Below are positions 37,739 through 46,142 of a stretch of 48,725 nucleotides of DNA, in pieces. The position numbers and the translations under genes are program-made. Origin of the DNA: Candidatus Contendibacter sp. (GTDB lineage: Bacteria > Pseudomonadota > Gammaproteobacteria > Competibacterales > Competibacteraceae); the NCBI GenBank assembly GCA_008933795.1, contig WBUJ01000011.1, positions 1 to 48,725 on the forward strand. Reading direction: 5' to 3'. The notes under the pieces are model-generated. The model made no database searches, was not told the origin of the DNA, and was given only the letters and a program-made list of their open reading frames with translations. How positions within the stretch are numbered: the first letter of the stretch is position 1; each line of letters opens with the position of its first letter.

Positions 37739-38869
37739 TCACAACACCACGTAGCGCAGCCACCACTCGCGCAACAGGTTCATGCGGAAGCGGTAGCGAC
37801 GTTCGCTGTCCACGGCGAGATAGCCATCGGCCAGCAAGGTATCGAGTAAATGGCGCAAGGCCGCTTCGCCCACCGGCTCACTACCCCGGTTGAGCGCCGG
37901 CAGCAGCGCGTCGGAACCCGCCCCTGCGTCGCTCTTGGCAACCGTTTCCAGCACGGTATAGAAGCGGCTGCGTTCGGGGTCGGAAAAGTTGCGGTCCAGA
38001 TGTTCTCGCCACGTACTCCAGTAGGTGCGTTTTTCCAAGTCGAGCATCCGGTCCAGCGCGGTTTGGGCGCGTGGCAGGTCCAGCACGCCACCAGTCCCGA
38101 CCAAGGTGCAGGCGTCCTCGGCGACTTTTTCCAGGTAGTAGGGCGAAAGCCAGCCCAGCCGGCGAAGGATGACCTCGGCGGCGTCTTCGTGCAGGGTACG
38201 ACCGCGCCGCTTGGCGATGTCGGCCAGGAAGGCGCGGGCGGTATCGGGGCCGAAGGGAGCGAACGGGAACACGTCCAGATCGTTCAAGGCTCCTTCCACG
38301 CTATCGCGGCGCGCAACGCTGTCCAGGCCGATGGAGCCGGTGTAAAGCCAGCGCACCTGGCGGTATTTCTGGCGCATGTTGCGCAGCCAGTAGAGGAAAT
38401 CGCTGACCGCCTGAACCCCACCGCGCTCTCGCAGGGCCAAAACGAAGATGGGCAATTCATCTACCAAGATCAGCCAGGGCGGCTCATTTTTGTGCTCGTC
38501 CAAGTGAGCCAGCAGGTGGTTGGCGAAGTCTCGCCAGTCGGTTTGCAGCAACGCTTGCCGCCAATCGCCGCCATCGTGGCCACGAAACAGTCGCGAAAGC
38601 CGATCATTGAAGGCGGTCATGACTTTGGCGCCGGTCGAGAGTTCTTCCTGAATGGTCGCGCAGCATTGGCGGAAGAAATCCTTTTCCTCCCGAAAACCTG
38701 CCACTTCCAGCACGATGGCGCGAAATCCCTGTTCCGCCGCCGTATCGCGCAGGTGATTGATCTGAACCGTCTTGCCAATCCGGCGAGGCGCAAGCATGAG
38801 CAGATTGCGACCCGCCTTGAAGTGACGCCAGAGTTCAGCGGTTTCCGTGGAACGACCGAAGCAAGTCAT
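37739..38869 (-). CDS. AAA/STAND-like ATPase, first gene of the two-ATPase operon
   Basis: 376 residues; AGGAAAA upstream of the ATG at 38869. Walker A is APRRIGKT (27-34), Walker B is WLILVDELP (D136, E137) and the sensor strand is WLYTGSIGL. The following winged-helix-like C-terminus (about 290-376) resembles the 'archaeal ATPase' (DUF234-type) branch of AAA. Together with the downstream gene it makes a pair of STAND-like ATPases under one operator. Function unknown. Confidence 0.86.
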   Translation of the reverse strand: MTCFGRSTETAELWRHFKAGRNLLMLAPRRIGKTVQINHLRDTAAEQGFRAIVLEVAGFREEKDFFRQCCATIQEELSTGAKVMTAFNDRLSRLFRGHDGGDWRQALLQTDWRDFANHLLAHLDEHKNEPPWLILVDELPIFVLALRERGGVQAVSDFLYWLRNMRQKYRQVRWLYTGSIGLDSVARRDSVEGALNDLDVFPFAPFGPDTARAFLADIAKRRGRTLHEDAAEVILRRLGWLSPYYLEKVAEDACTLVGTGGVLDLPRAQTALDRMLDLEKRTYWSTWREHLDRNFSDPERSRFYTVLETVAKSDAGAGSDALLPALNRGSEPVGEAALRHLLDTLLADGYLAVDSERRYRFRMNLLREWWLRYVVL

Positions 38870-38902
38870 AGGATTTTCCTGAAATGGCTTGATTGAAGCG
38901 TA

Positions 38903-38938
38903 TCACAACAAATTTGTATTGCAACAAGATTGTTGTGA
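38903..38938. promoter_or_regulatory. Palindromic operator/promoter upstream of the STAND operon
   Basis: Nested symmetry in an AT-rich stretch: outer arms TCACAACA (38903-38910) and TGTTGTGA (38931-38938); inside them ACAAATTTGT (38908-38917) and CAACAAGATTGTTG (38922-38935), each a perfect palindrome. A plausible -35/-10 pair for the minus-strand operon lies in the same bases. A dimeric repressor could bind there; no repressor gene is adjacent, so self-regulation by the winged-helix ATPases is conceivable (inference). Confidence 0.6.
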
Positions 38939-39064
38939 AATTAAAACCAAGCTCATATTGCTCCGTCAGGAGTCCCGCTTATTTCCGGGTCAGGCTGTGA
39001 GGGGACTGGATAGCCGCCTTTTGATAAGCTACTGATCTATCCTGCCTCATCAAATCGACGCTCC

Positions 39065-40183
39065 ATGGCCAGCCTCGCCTTCGAACACATCGAGAAAATC
39101 TATCCTGGCGGCACCCAGGCGATTTTCGATTGCAATCTCGCCGTCGCCGACGGTGAAGTGCTGGCGCTGGTGGGGCCGTCCGGCTGCGGCAAATCCACCT
39201 TGCTGCGCCTGCTGGCCGGACTGGACGACGCCACCCGTGGCCAGTTGCGCATCGGCGGCGAAGTGGTCAACGACCTGCCGCCGCAACGGCGCAACGTGGC
39301 GATGGTGTTCCAGGATTACGCGCTCTATCCGCATATGACGGTGCGCGGCAATCTGGAATTTCCGCTGAAAATGCGCGACCTGCCGCGCGCCGACATCGCC
39401 CGCCAAGTGGCCTGGGCGGCGGAACTGCTCGGTCTCGGCGAACTGCTCGACCGCCTGCCCCGGCAATTGTCCGGCGGTCAACGGCAGCGGGTAGCGATGG
39501 GCCGGGCGCTGGTGCGCCAGCCGGCGGCGTTCCTGATGGACGAGCCGCTGTCTAATCTGGACGCCCGGTTGCGGGTGCAAATCCGCGCCGAGCTGAGCGA
39601 ATTACTGGACCGGTTGGGCGCCACCACGCTCTACGTCACCCACGATCAGGCCGAGGCAATGACCCTGGGCGACCGGGTGGCGGTGCTGGATCGTGGCCGC
39701 TTGCAGCAGGTCGCGCCGCCGCAGGAACTGTACGAGCGGCCGACGAATACCTTCGTGGCCGGATTTATCGGCAATCCGCCGATGAATCTGTTCCCGGCGC
39801 GACTGAACGCCGCCTGGGATGGTGGGCTACAGTTGCGGCTGGGCCAACAGAGCTTACCGCTGGTTCTGCCCCCCGCCACCGAGGAACATTGGCGGGCTTG
39901 GCTGGACAAGTTGCTGACCGCCGGCATTCGCCCGGAGCATTTGCGCCTCGCCCAGGATGATGAGCAGGGCGTATGGACAACGGTCAGCGATGCCGAATAT
40001 CTGGGTCACGAGACGCTGCTGCATGTCCGGGTGGATGGCCTGGACCCGCCCGGCGCGGCGCTGGTGGCGCGACTGCCGGGCATCCGTCCGTTCCACAAGG
40101 GCGAGGCAGTGCGCCTGAGCCTGGATGCGGCTCGGCTGCACGGGTTCGGGCCCGACGGCGCGGCCCTGGACGGGTTTCGTTGA
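39065..40183 (+). CDS. MalK/UgpC-type ABC transporter ATPase (orphan)
   Basis: 372 residues. Walker A GPSGCGKST (37-45), the Q-loop VFQDYALYPHMTV, signature LSGGQRQR, Walker B FLMDEPLSNLD and H-loop YVTHDQAEAMTL are all intact. The C-terminal about 130 residues form the OB-fold regulatory domain of MalK/UgpC-type importers. No permease or binding-protein genes are adjacent, so it probably serves sugar or glycerol-3-phosphate ABC importers encoded elsewhere. Confidence 0.94.
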   Translation: MASLAFEHIEKIYPGGTQAIFDCNLAVADGEVLALVGPSGCGKSTLLRLLAGLDDATRGQLRIGGEVVNDLPPQRRNVAMVFQDYALYPHMTVRGNLEFPLKMRDLPRADIARQVAWAAELLGLGELLDRLPRQLSGGQRQRVAMGRALVRQPAAFLMDEPLSNLDARLRVQIRAELSELLDRLGATTLYVTHDQAEAMTLGDRVAVLDRGRLQQVAPPQELYERPTNTFVAGFIGNPPMNLFPARLNAAWDGGLQLRLGQQSLPLVLPPATEEHWRAWLDKLLTAGIRPEHLRLAQDDEQGVWTTVSDAEYLGHETLLHVRVDGLDPPGAALVARLPGIRPFHKGEAVRLSLDAARLHGFGPDGAALDGFR

Positions 40184-40193
40184 GCCTCGAACT

Positions 40194-40625
40194 TTACGCC
40201 GTGCCCGAGAGCGGATGACCCTGCTCGTCCAGCGGAATGTCCACCCACTCGTCTTTATGGATGCGCCGCAGGTCGAGGATGGACCAGGGAATCAGAATCA
40301 GCGCCGCCACGATCCAGGCGATCAGGTGCCAGATCCAGCCGCCGCCGGGGATGAAGGTGGCGATCACGACGAAGAAGCCGGTGATGCCGTAGAACCGGTA
40401 AGCCGCCTGCTGGGTGTAGTGGCCCACCTTGGGATTGGGATGATGACGGTTCAGGGCGTACACCAGCATCGAGGCGCCGAACCAGAAAATCAGCAGAGGG
40501 AACGGGACCAGAATCGCGATCAGGTTGCCATAATTCATCAGGGAGGCGGCCCGTTTGGCGGAGGAACCTCGCGCCACCTTGCCGATGACCGTTTCTTCGC
40601 TTTGCTCCAGCATGGGCACGTGCAT
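40194..40625 (-). CDS. Small membrane protein of unknown function
   Basis: 143 residues with two or three membrane segments (about 31-59, 75-95, 98-118). No family recognised. AAGG lies about 10 nt upstream of the ATG. It converges with the ABC ATPase gene and is divergent from the ComF-like gene. Confidence 0.65.
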   Translation of the reverse strand: MHVPMLEQSEETVIGKVARGSSAKRAASLMNYGNLIAILVPFPLLIFWFGASMLVYALNRHHPNPKVGHYTQQAAYRFYGITGFFVVIATFIPGGGWIWHLIAWIVAALILIPWSILDLRRIHKDEWVDIPLDEQGHPLSGTA

Positions 40626-40716
40626 GATCGAGAACCTTGAGGATGGGAACGGGTGATGGACTGATTCCGGCCATGTTCGGGAACGCTCCGCACCTTGTCA
40701 ACCATCGGGGCAAGCC

Positions 40717-41427
40717 GTGATTTCGGCCTGGCTGGGTGCGCTCGAACGCCTGATTTTACCTCCCACCTGCCTGCTCTGCGGGGCGGCAGGCGCGGCGGGA
40801 CTGGATTTGTGCGCCGGCTGCCTCGGCGATTTGCCACGCAATCTTGCGGCTTGCCCGCGCTGCGCCGCGCCATCGCCTGCTGGCGGGATCGGTCCCTGCG
40901 CGCGCTGTCGGGCGCAATCTCCGGAGTTCGACCGCGCATTCGTACCCTTTCGCTACCAGCCACCAGTGGATTTTTTGATCACGCGCCTGAAATTCGGCGG
41001 TCGTCTGACGCACGCCCTGTTGCTGGGCGAATTGTTCGCCGCCGCGCTGGCCGAACGCGGCGATCCCCTGCCAGATTGCATCGTGCCGGTGCCATTGCAT
41101 CCGCGCCGCCTGCGCGAACGCGGTTTCAATCAGTCCGTGGAACTGGCGCGTCCCGTCGCCCATCGCCTGGGGATTCCGCTGTGGATCGATGGCCTGCGGC
41201 GTGTGCGCCACACCCTCCCGCAAGTCCGGTTGGACGCCCGCCAGCGCCAGATCAATCCCTTGGGCGCGTTCGCGCTGAGCGCGCCGCTGCCCGGAACGCG
41301 GATCGCGCTAATGGACGATGTCGTCACCACCGCCAGCACGATTGGCGAATGCGCCCGGGTGCTGCGGGCCGGTGGGGCGACCGACATCGAAATCTGGGCC
41401 ATCGGCCGCGCCGGCGGCGCTCCCTGA
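40717..41427 (+). CDS. ComF-like phosphoribosyltransferase family protein
   Basis: 236 residues from a GTG. Cysteine pairs (CLLC, CAGC, CPRC, CARC) form the N-terminal zinc-finger part. The C-terminal domain is a type I PRTase with RLRERGFNQSVELAR and the PRPP loop LMDDVVTTASTIGE. ComF aids DNA uptake and processing; in non-competent bacteria the role is unclear. It is the last intact gene before the degraded segment. Confidence 0.93.
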   Translation: MISAWLGALERLILPPTCLLCGAAGAAGLDLCAGCLGDLPRNLAACPRCAAPSPAGGIGPCARCRAQSPEFDRAFVPFRYQPPVDFLITRLKFGGRLTHALLLGELFAAALAERGDPLPDCIVPVPLHPRRLRERGFNQSVELARPVAHRLGIPLWIDGLRRVRHTLPQVRLDARQRQINPLGAFALSAPLPGTRIALMDDVVTTASTIGECARVLRAGGATDIEIWAIGRAGGAP

Positions 41428-41472
41428 AAGGCTTTATAAAAGACCGTTGATCTGTATCATAATTAATGCGGC

Positions 41473-41598
41473 ATGATTCTCTCTGGACTCATCGGCATCG
41501 ACCTGTTTGCGGGCGCGGGCGGGTTGTCGCTCGGGTTCGAGCAGGCGGGCTTCGATATTCCGGTGGCGGTCGAGATCGCTTCGCCGGGCGGGCATCCA
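41473..41598 (+). pseudogene. N-terminal fragment of a C5-cytosine DNA methyltransferase
   Basis: The first about 42 codons from the ATG at 41473 encode GIDLFAGAGGLSLGFEQAGF followed by VAVEI, the unmistakable SAM-binding motifs I and II of a Dcm-type methyltransferase. After about 41598 the homology stops and the frame runs on without the catalytic PCQ or target-recognition regions. This is a truncated remnant; the AT-rich bases just upstream (41430-41470) may be its old promoter. Confidence 0.85.
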
Positions 41599-41599
41599 C

Positions 41600-41873
41600 G
41601 CATTGCTGGCGGATCGCCCGCCGGTTGGGCTGGGTACGCCGCACCCAGAAGGACGGCCACTGCGCGCTGCGCGATATGGACCGGCTTCAAGCCAGGATTC
41701 CGCCCGAATTACGCTTCTCGCTGCACGTCAACTTGATCTCGCTGGGCCGCGAAATCTGCACCGCGAGCAAACCGAACTGCGCCACGTGTCCGATTGATCC
41801 CTGGCGCCGGCGGATTGGGACGGAGGCCACCCCGACCAAAAGTACGGACCCAGGCAATGCATGCTTGGGGTAA
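41600..41873 (+). pseudogene. C-terminal fragment of an endonuclease III-like glycosylase
   Basis: In the other forward frame, residues encoded by about 41610-41795 read RRLGWVRRTQKDGH, then LHVNLISLGREICTASKPNCATCPI. This is the iron-sulphur end of a HhH-GPD glycosylase; three cluster cysteines are present and the fourth is missing. The N-terminal domain is gone. Mismatch glycosylases of this type accompany some C5-methyltransferase systems, which fits the fragment next to it. It is fused out of frame behind the methyltransferase remnant. Confidence 0.75.
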
Positions 41874-41908
41874 AATTCGAGCATTTCCGATTTCAACCCA
41901 GCTTTCCG

Positions 41909-42058
41909 ATGACCACCCTCCTCGACGAACCGAGCCGCCGGCGGACCTTCGCCATCATCTCTGACCCCGACGCCGGCAAGACCACGCGGATCGAAAAGCT
42001 GCTGTTCGGCGGCGCGATCCAGATAGCCGGGACGGTCGAGGACTGTAGGAATGCTTGA
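41909..42058 (+). pseudogene. prfC: 5' fragment of prfC (peptide chain release factor 3)
   Basis: From the ATG at 41909, 49 residues match the start of RF3: RRRTFAIIS, a G1 loop DPDAGKTT where RF3 normally has HPDAGKTT, then [15 protein letters not shown]. The frame ends at 42058, so over 90% of the gene is absent. The changed G1 context and the truncation mark a remnant. Its stop overlaps the TTG start candidate of mod, so the prfC leader may now feed mod expression. Confidence 0.85.
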
Positions 42059-44478
42059 TCGTGCCATTGAGCCTTGATGAAAAACGCGAACTCCTCCGGC
42101 TGATCGAGGCTGATCAGCCCTTGCCGGGGCATTGGCGAGCGCGGCTGTTTCCGGGCAATACGCAGGTGTTGGAAGTGGGGAAGGAATACCGGCTCGACTA
42201 CGCCGGCAAGATGAAGCGCGAGGAGGTATTGGCGCGGACGCCGGCGGCCCCGTGGCAACCGGTGCGCTCGTTTTGTGCGGAGCGGCCCCATCCGGACGGC
42301 TGGCGCAATCTGCTGGTGTGGGGCGATAACCTGCTGGCGTTGCGCGAACTGTTGGCCGATCAGCAGGGGCCGAACCGTTTCGGGACGCGCGGCAAAATCC
42401 GCCTGATTTACATTGATCCGCCGTTCGCCACGCGGCAGGATTTCATGAAGGATAAGGAAAAAGCCTACCGCGACAAGGTGTTGGGCGCGCAGTTCATCGA
42501 ATTCCTCCGCCGCCGGCTGATCCTGCTCCGGGAATTGCTCGCCGACGACGGCAGCATCTACGTTCACCTCGATACCAAGAAAGGGCATTACATCAAGGCG
42601 GTGCTGGATGAGGTGTTTGGGGAAGAGAATTTTATCAATCAGATCATCTGGAAAAGGCTTAGCGCCCACAACGATGCCGTGAAATACGGACCAATCCATG
42701 ACACGATCTTTTTCTACTCCAAGGGAGAGAATTATGTCTGGAACAAACAATTTGCCGGCGTTTCCCAAGAATATCTAAACCAGTTTTTCGACCAAGTTGA
42801 TCCAAATAATGGGCGCCGTTACGCACGAGGCGACCTAACAGCAAGAGACATTCGTCGCGGCGAAACGGGCAAGCCTTGGCGAGGCTTGGACCCCAACGAG
42901 AATGGCAACCATTGGAAGGTTCCACCGACCGAACTGGACCGACTTGACGCTCAAGGTCGCATCCACTGGCCGGCAAAGGAAGGCGGGATGCCACGTCTCA
43001 AACGCTACGCCGATGAGATTGAAGGGGTTCAATTGCAAGACCTTTGGTTGGACATCAAGTTGATGCACAACCTTTCACAGGAGCGCCTCAGTTACCCTAC
43101 CCAAAAACCCGAACAACTCCTCGAACGCATCATCCGCGCTTCCTCCAACGAAGGCGATATTGTTCTCGACTGTTTCGCCGGCAGCGGCACGACAGCGGCG
43201 GTAGCGGAGAAACTGGGCCGGCGCTGGATTGCGATGGATTGCGGCAAGCTGGCCATTTACACCACGCAAAAACGCCTGTTTTCCCTGACCACGGCCATCG
43301 GCGCGGCCAAAAAGGACGACCGCACCGAGCCGGAACGGGTGGACGGCTGGGCCGATCATCTCAAGAACGCTCCCGGCCTGCTGCTCATCACCGAGAAAGC
43401 CCGCAAGGGCGAATGCGATATCACCCTCGCCCTGCTCGAAGACCTCGCCGAACTGGCGACCCGGCACGGCCTGTTGAAGAAAGACGCCGCCTTCTCGCTG
43501 GTCTGTCCCGAAGCCAAGCTGCGCCTTCCCGCCGACCGACTGGACGATGCTGACGACGGTCCCGGCGTCAAGCGGATTACCGTGCGGGACGTGGAATTTC
43601 GCTTCTCCTTCATCGCGCCCAAGGACAAGCCCGCTAGGGAACAACCGTTGCCGGCCAAAGAATTCACGCTGTACCGGGCCGGCGTCTACGACCTGGCGGC
43701 GATCAAGGACCTGCCCTGGGCCGACTACCGGCCGTTCGTACTCAAGCTGTTCGGCGTCCGCGACCAGCCGCACACCCGCTATGGTTTCCAGCTCGATGGC
43801 TATCTCGGCACCCATTCCGCCCTGCTGTGGAACTACCCCGACCACAAGAACCTGACCCTCGACTACGGCTACGTGGATGACCTGCACCGCGTCTTGCGCG
43901 GCCAGCCCGGCGAGCGCTTCTACGTGATCGCTCCCGTGGTGGCGATGGCCTTCCTTGAAGACGAAATCACCCGCCAGGATGCCACCTACGTATTCCTCAA
44001 GGTACCGCTCTCGGTGCTGGCGCGGCTGATCGAACGGCATGAACCCGCTGCGTTGAAGCAGCCAACCCGGGAAGCGGATGTGAACGAGGTCATTGATGCC
44101 GTGGGTTTCGATTTCATCTCGCAACCGCAGGTTGTGGTAGCGGCGAGAAGAGATCAGCGGGAACTGTTCGCCGACTGCGTGCTGGAGATTCGGGAATTCC
44201 GCTCCCAAACCCTGGCGACCGACCCGGAAGATTTCGCCAACTTTGAGACCTTCTCCATGGCGATGGTGGACCTCGACTACAACGGCGACGTTTTCCGACT
44301 CAGCCGGGTGTTCTGGGCGGAGGATTTGTTCAAGGAAGCCGGCGAGCTGGAGCAAGCCCAGCGACTGGAAATACGCATCCCGGAGCAGGATTTCATCAGC
44401 GCCCGCCTGATGGTCATTCTGTGCGACCGCTACGGCAATGAAAAAACGCTGGTCTTCGGCAGGGAGGATTTTCGATGA
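42055..44478 (+). CDS. mod: Type III restriction-modification methyltransferase (Mod)
   Basis: 807 residues if started at the TTG at 42055; a GTG at 42061 is equally possible (TAGGAA lies upstream). A beta-class adenine methyltransferase: DPPF catalytic motif IV (121-124), and SAM motif [20 protein letters not shown] (374-392), following [14 protein letters not shown]. Between them (about 200-345) lies the target-recognition region, whose DNA is more AT-rich than its flanks. The C-terminal half (about 400-807) is long and includes a recognisable conserved region in similar Mod proteins. Its stop overlaps ATGAGCCTG of the res remnant by 4 nt, the normal mod-res junction. Confidence 0.93.
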   Translation: MIVPLSLDEKRELLRLIEADQPLPGHWRARLFPGNTQVLEVGKEYRLDYAGKMKREEVLARTPAAPWQPVRSFCAERPHPDGWRNLLVWGDNLLALRELLADQQGPNRFGTRGKIRLIYIDPPFATRQDFMKDKEKAYRDKVLGAQFIEFLRRRLILLRELLADDGSIYVHLDTKKGHYIKAVLDEVFGEENFINQIIWKRLSAHNDAVKYGPIHDTIFFYSKGENYVWNKQFAGVSQEYLNQFFDQVDPNNGRRYARGDLTARDIRRGETGKPWRGLDPNENGNHWKVPPTELDRLDAQGRIHWPAKEGGMPRLKRYADEIEGVQLQDLWLDIKLMHNLSQERLSYPTQKPEQLLERIIRASSNEGDIVLDCFAGSGTTAAVAEKLGRRWIAMDCGKLAIYTTQKRLFSLTTAIGAAKKDDRTEPERVDGWADHLKNAPGLLLITEKARKGECDITLALLEDLAELATRHGLLKKDAAFSLVCPEAKLRLPADRLDDADDGPGVKRITVRDVEFRFSFIAPKDKPAREQPLPAKEFTLYRAGVYDLAAIKDLPWADYRPFVLKLFGVRDQPHTRYGFQLDGYLGTHSALLWNYPDHKNLTLDYGYVDDLHRVLRGQPGERFYVIAPVVAMAFLEDEITRQDATYVFLKVPLSVLARLIERHEPAALKQPTREADVNEVIDAVGFDFISQPQVVVAARRDQRELFADCVLEIREFRSQTLATDPEDFANFETFSMAMVDLDYNGDVFRLSRVFWAEDLFKEAGELEQAQRLEIRIPEQDFISARLMVILCDRYGNEKTLVFGREDFR

Positions 44479-44516
44479 GCCTGCAATTCCGCATCGCTGA
44501 TCAGGTGCTGCGGGTA
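44451..44516 (+). repeat. Direct repeat copy 1 (mod end/res start)
   Basis: 66 bp matching 46077-46142 at 59 of 66 positions. It includes the Shine-Dalgarno region and the first 14 res codons. See the copy at 46077. Confidence 0.92.
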
Positions 44517-44549
44517 GGGAACTTCCGTCATGCAATGGAGGTGATCTGA
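44475..44549 (+). pseudogene. 24-codon stub of res at the original mod/res junction
   Basis: ATG at 44475 overlaps the mod stop (ATGA). The first 14 codons ([14 protein letters not shown]) are those of the intact res gene at 46101; then the reading departs (GNFRHAMEVI) and stops at 44549. This is the 5' end of a res gene separated from its body by the AlbA_2 gene. Confidence 0.92.
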
Positions 44550-44550
44550 C

Positions 44551-45960
44551 GTGACTTGGACATCGGAGGCTATCGATCATCTCCTTGGTGTACCCCGCGA
44601 ACACGAACGTCTCGAATTCAAGGAAGCCAAGCAGCAATTCGACACGACCAAGCTGTTGCGTTACTGCGTGGCGCTGGCTAATGAGGGCGGCGGATTGCTG
44701 GTGCTCGGCGTCAGCGACCGACCACCGCGCCGGGTCGTCGGAACGCAGGCGTTCACCCAAACAGGTGCGATTAAAGCGCGCATTGTCGATGCTCTCCGTA
44801 TTCGGGTGGATATCGAGGAGATAGCGCATCCCGATGGACGGGTGCTGATTTTTGAGGTGCCATCGCGCCCAGCCGGAACAGCGCTTTCCTATGAAGGCGC
44901 CTATTTGATGCGCGCCGGCGAAGAATTGAAACCGATGACCGAGGACATGTTAAGACGGATTTTTGACGAAGGCCGACCTCAATTCCTGTTACGTCCAGCC
45001 ATGAGCGAAGTTAGCGCGGATGACATAATTCGCTTGCTTGACACCCAAGGCCTCTTCGAGTTGCTCAAATTGCCTTACCCAGCCGACCAGAGTGGAGTAC
45101 TTGCACGTTGCGAAAGCGAGAAACTGATCAAATCGCACGGCGCAGTATGGGATATCACCTGTCTTGGCGCCCTGCTGCTCGCGAAAGATTTACGGGAATT
45201 TGACGGGTTACAACGCAAAGCGCCAAGAGTCATCGTTTATCGTGGTGCGAACAAGCTATTTACAGTGCGCGATCAAATGGGTACGAAAGGTTATGCCGTC
45301 GGATTTGAGGGATTGATCGAGTTCATCAACAGCCAACTTCCGTCCAATGAAGTGATCGGCCAAGCTCTTCGTACCGACATGCGGATGTATCCCGAACTGG
45401 CGATTCGCGAGCTAGTGGCAAACGCACTGATCCACCAGGATATTGAGGACTTCGGATCTTTCGTGATGGTCGAAATTTATACTGACCGGATCGAGATTGC
45501 CAATCCAGGAAAACCGCTGATTCCAGCCGACCGCTTTATTGACGAGTATAAATCCCGTAATGAGCGGGTAGCGGACTTAATGCGCCGCTTCGGCATCTGC
45601 GAAGAAAAGAGCAGCGGCATCGATAAGGTGGTGGCCTTGGCCGAGGCATGGCAGTTGCCTGCCCCGGATTTTCGGGTCGGCGAACGACATACCAGCATCG
45701 TGTTGTACGCACACAAAGCTTTCGAGGACATGGACCGCAAGGACCGGGTTCGAGCCTGCTACCAGCACTGCTGCCTTCGCTATGTCAGCAACCAAAAGAT
45801 GACCAATCAAAGCCTGCGCGAGAGATTCAAGCTGCCGGAAACCCGCACAGAGACAGCATCTCGCATCATTTCAGATGCAGTTGATGAAGGATTGGTCAAG
45901 TTGGATGACCCGGACAACAAATCGAAACGGTACGCCAAATATGTTCCGTACTGGGCTTGA
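44551..45960 (+). CDS. AlbA_2 (Schlafen-type) ATP-binding protein inserted between mod and res
   Basis: 469 residues from a GTG at 44551, 1 nt after the res stub stop. The N-terminal AlbA_2 domain shows LEFKEAKQQF (from residue 21) and ALANEGGGLLVLGV (41-54). A GHKL ATPase-like part has ELVANALIHQD (N291) and ANPGKPL (about 317). A winged-helix-like C-terminus (about 390-469) ends it. COG2865-type proteins are proposed regulators or nucleic-acid-binding ATPases and recur in defence loci. The direct repeats on both sides show it was added to an existing mod-res operon. Confidence 0.9.
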   Translation: MTWTSEAIDHLLGVPREHERLEFKEAKQQFDTTKLLRYCVALANEGGGLLVLGVSDRPPRRVVGTQAFTQTGAIKARIVDALRIRVDIEEIAHPDGRVLIFEVPSRPAGTALSYEGAYLMRAGEELKPMTEDMLRRIFDEGRPQFLLRPAMSEVSADDIIRLLDTQGLFELLKLPYPADQSGVLARCESEKLIKSHGAVWDITCLGALLLAKDLREFDGLQRKAPRVIVYRGANKLFTVRDQMGTKGYAVGFEGLIEFINSQLPSNEVIGQALRTDMRMYPELAIRELVANALIHQDIEDFGSFVMVEIYTDRIEIANPGKPLIPADRFIDEYKSRNERVADLMRRFGICEEKSSGIDKVVALAEAWQLPAPDFRVGERHTSIVLYAHKAFEDMDRKDRVRACYQHCCLRYVSNQKMTNQSLRERFKLPETRTETASRIISDAVDEGLVKLDDPDNKSKRYAKYVPYWA

Positions 45961-46076
45961 CCTTAATTTCGACGCAAACGTCCGGCAACCCGGAAACTGA
46001 TAAACAAATAATTTAAAAACAATGTCTTGTTATTTAGATGCAAACCCGCCTCTCGTGATGCGGGAACGCATCGGTT

Positions 46077-46142
46077 GGTCTTTGGGAAGGAGGATTTCCG
46101 ATGAGCCTGCAATTCCGCATCGCCGATCAAGTGCTGCGGGTG
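46077..46142 (+). repeat. Direct repeat copy 2 at the start of intact res
   Basis: 66 bp matching 44451-44516 (59/66 identical), offset 1626 bp. It carries GGAGGATTTCCG before the ATG at 46101. The stretch 45961-46076 between the AlbA_2 stop and this repeat is AT-rich and shows no gene. Confidence 0.92.
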
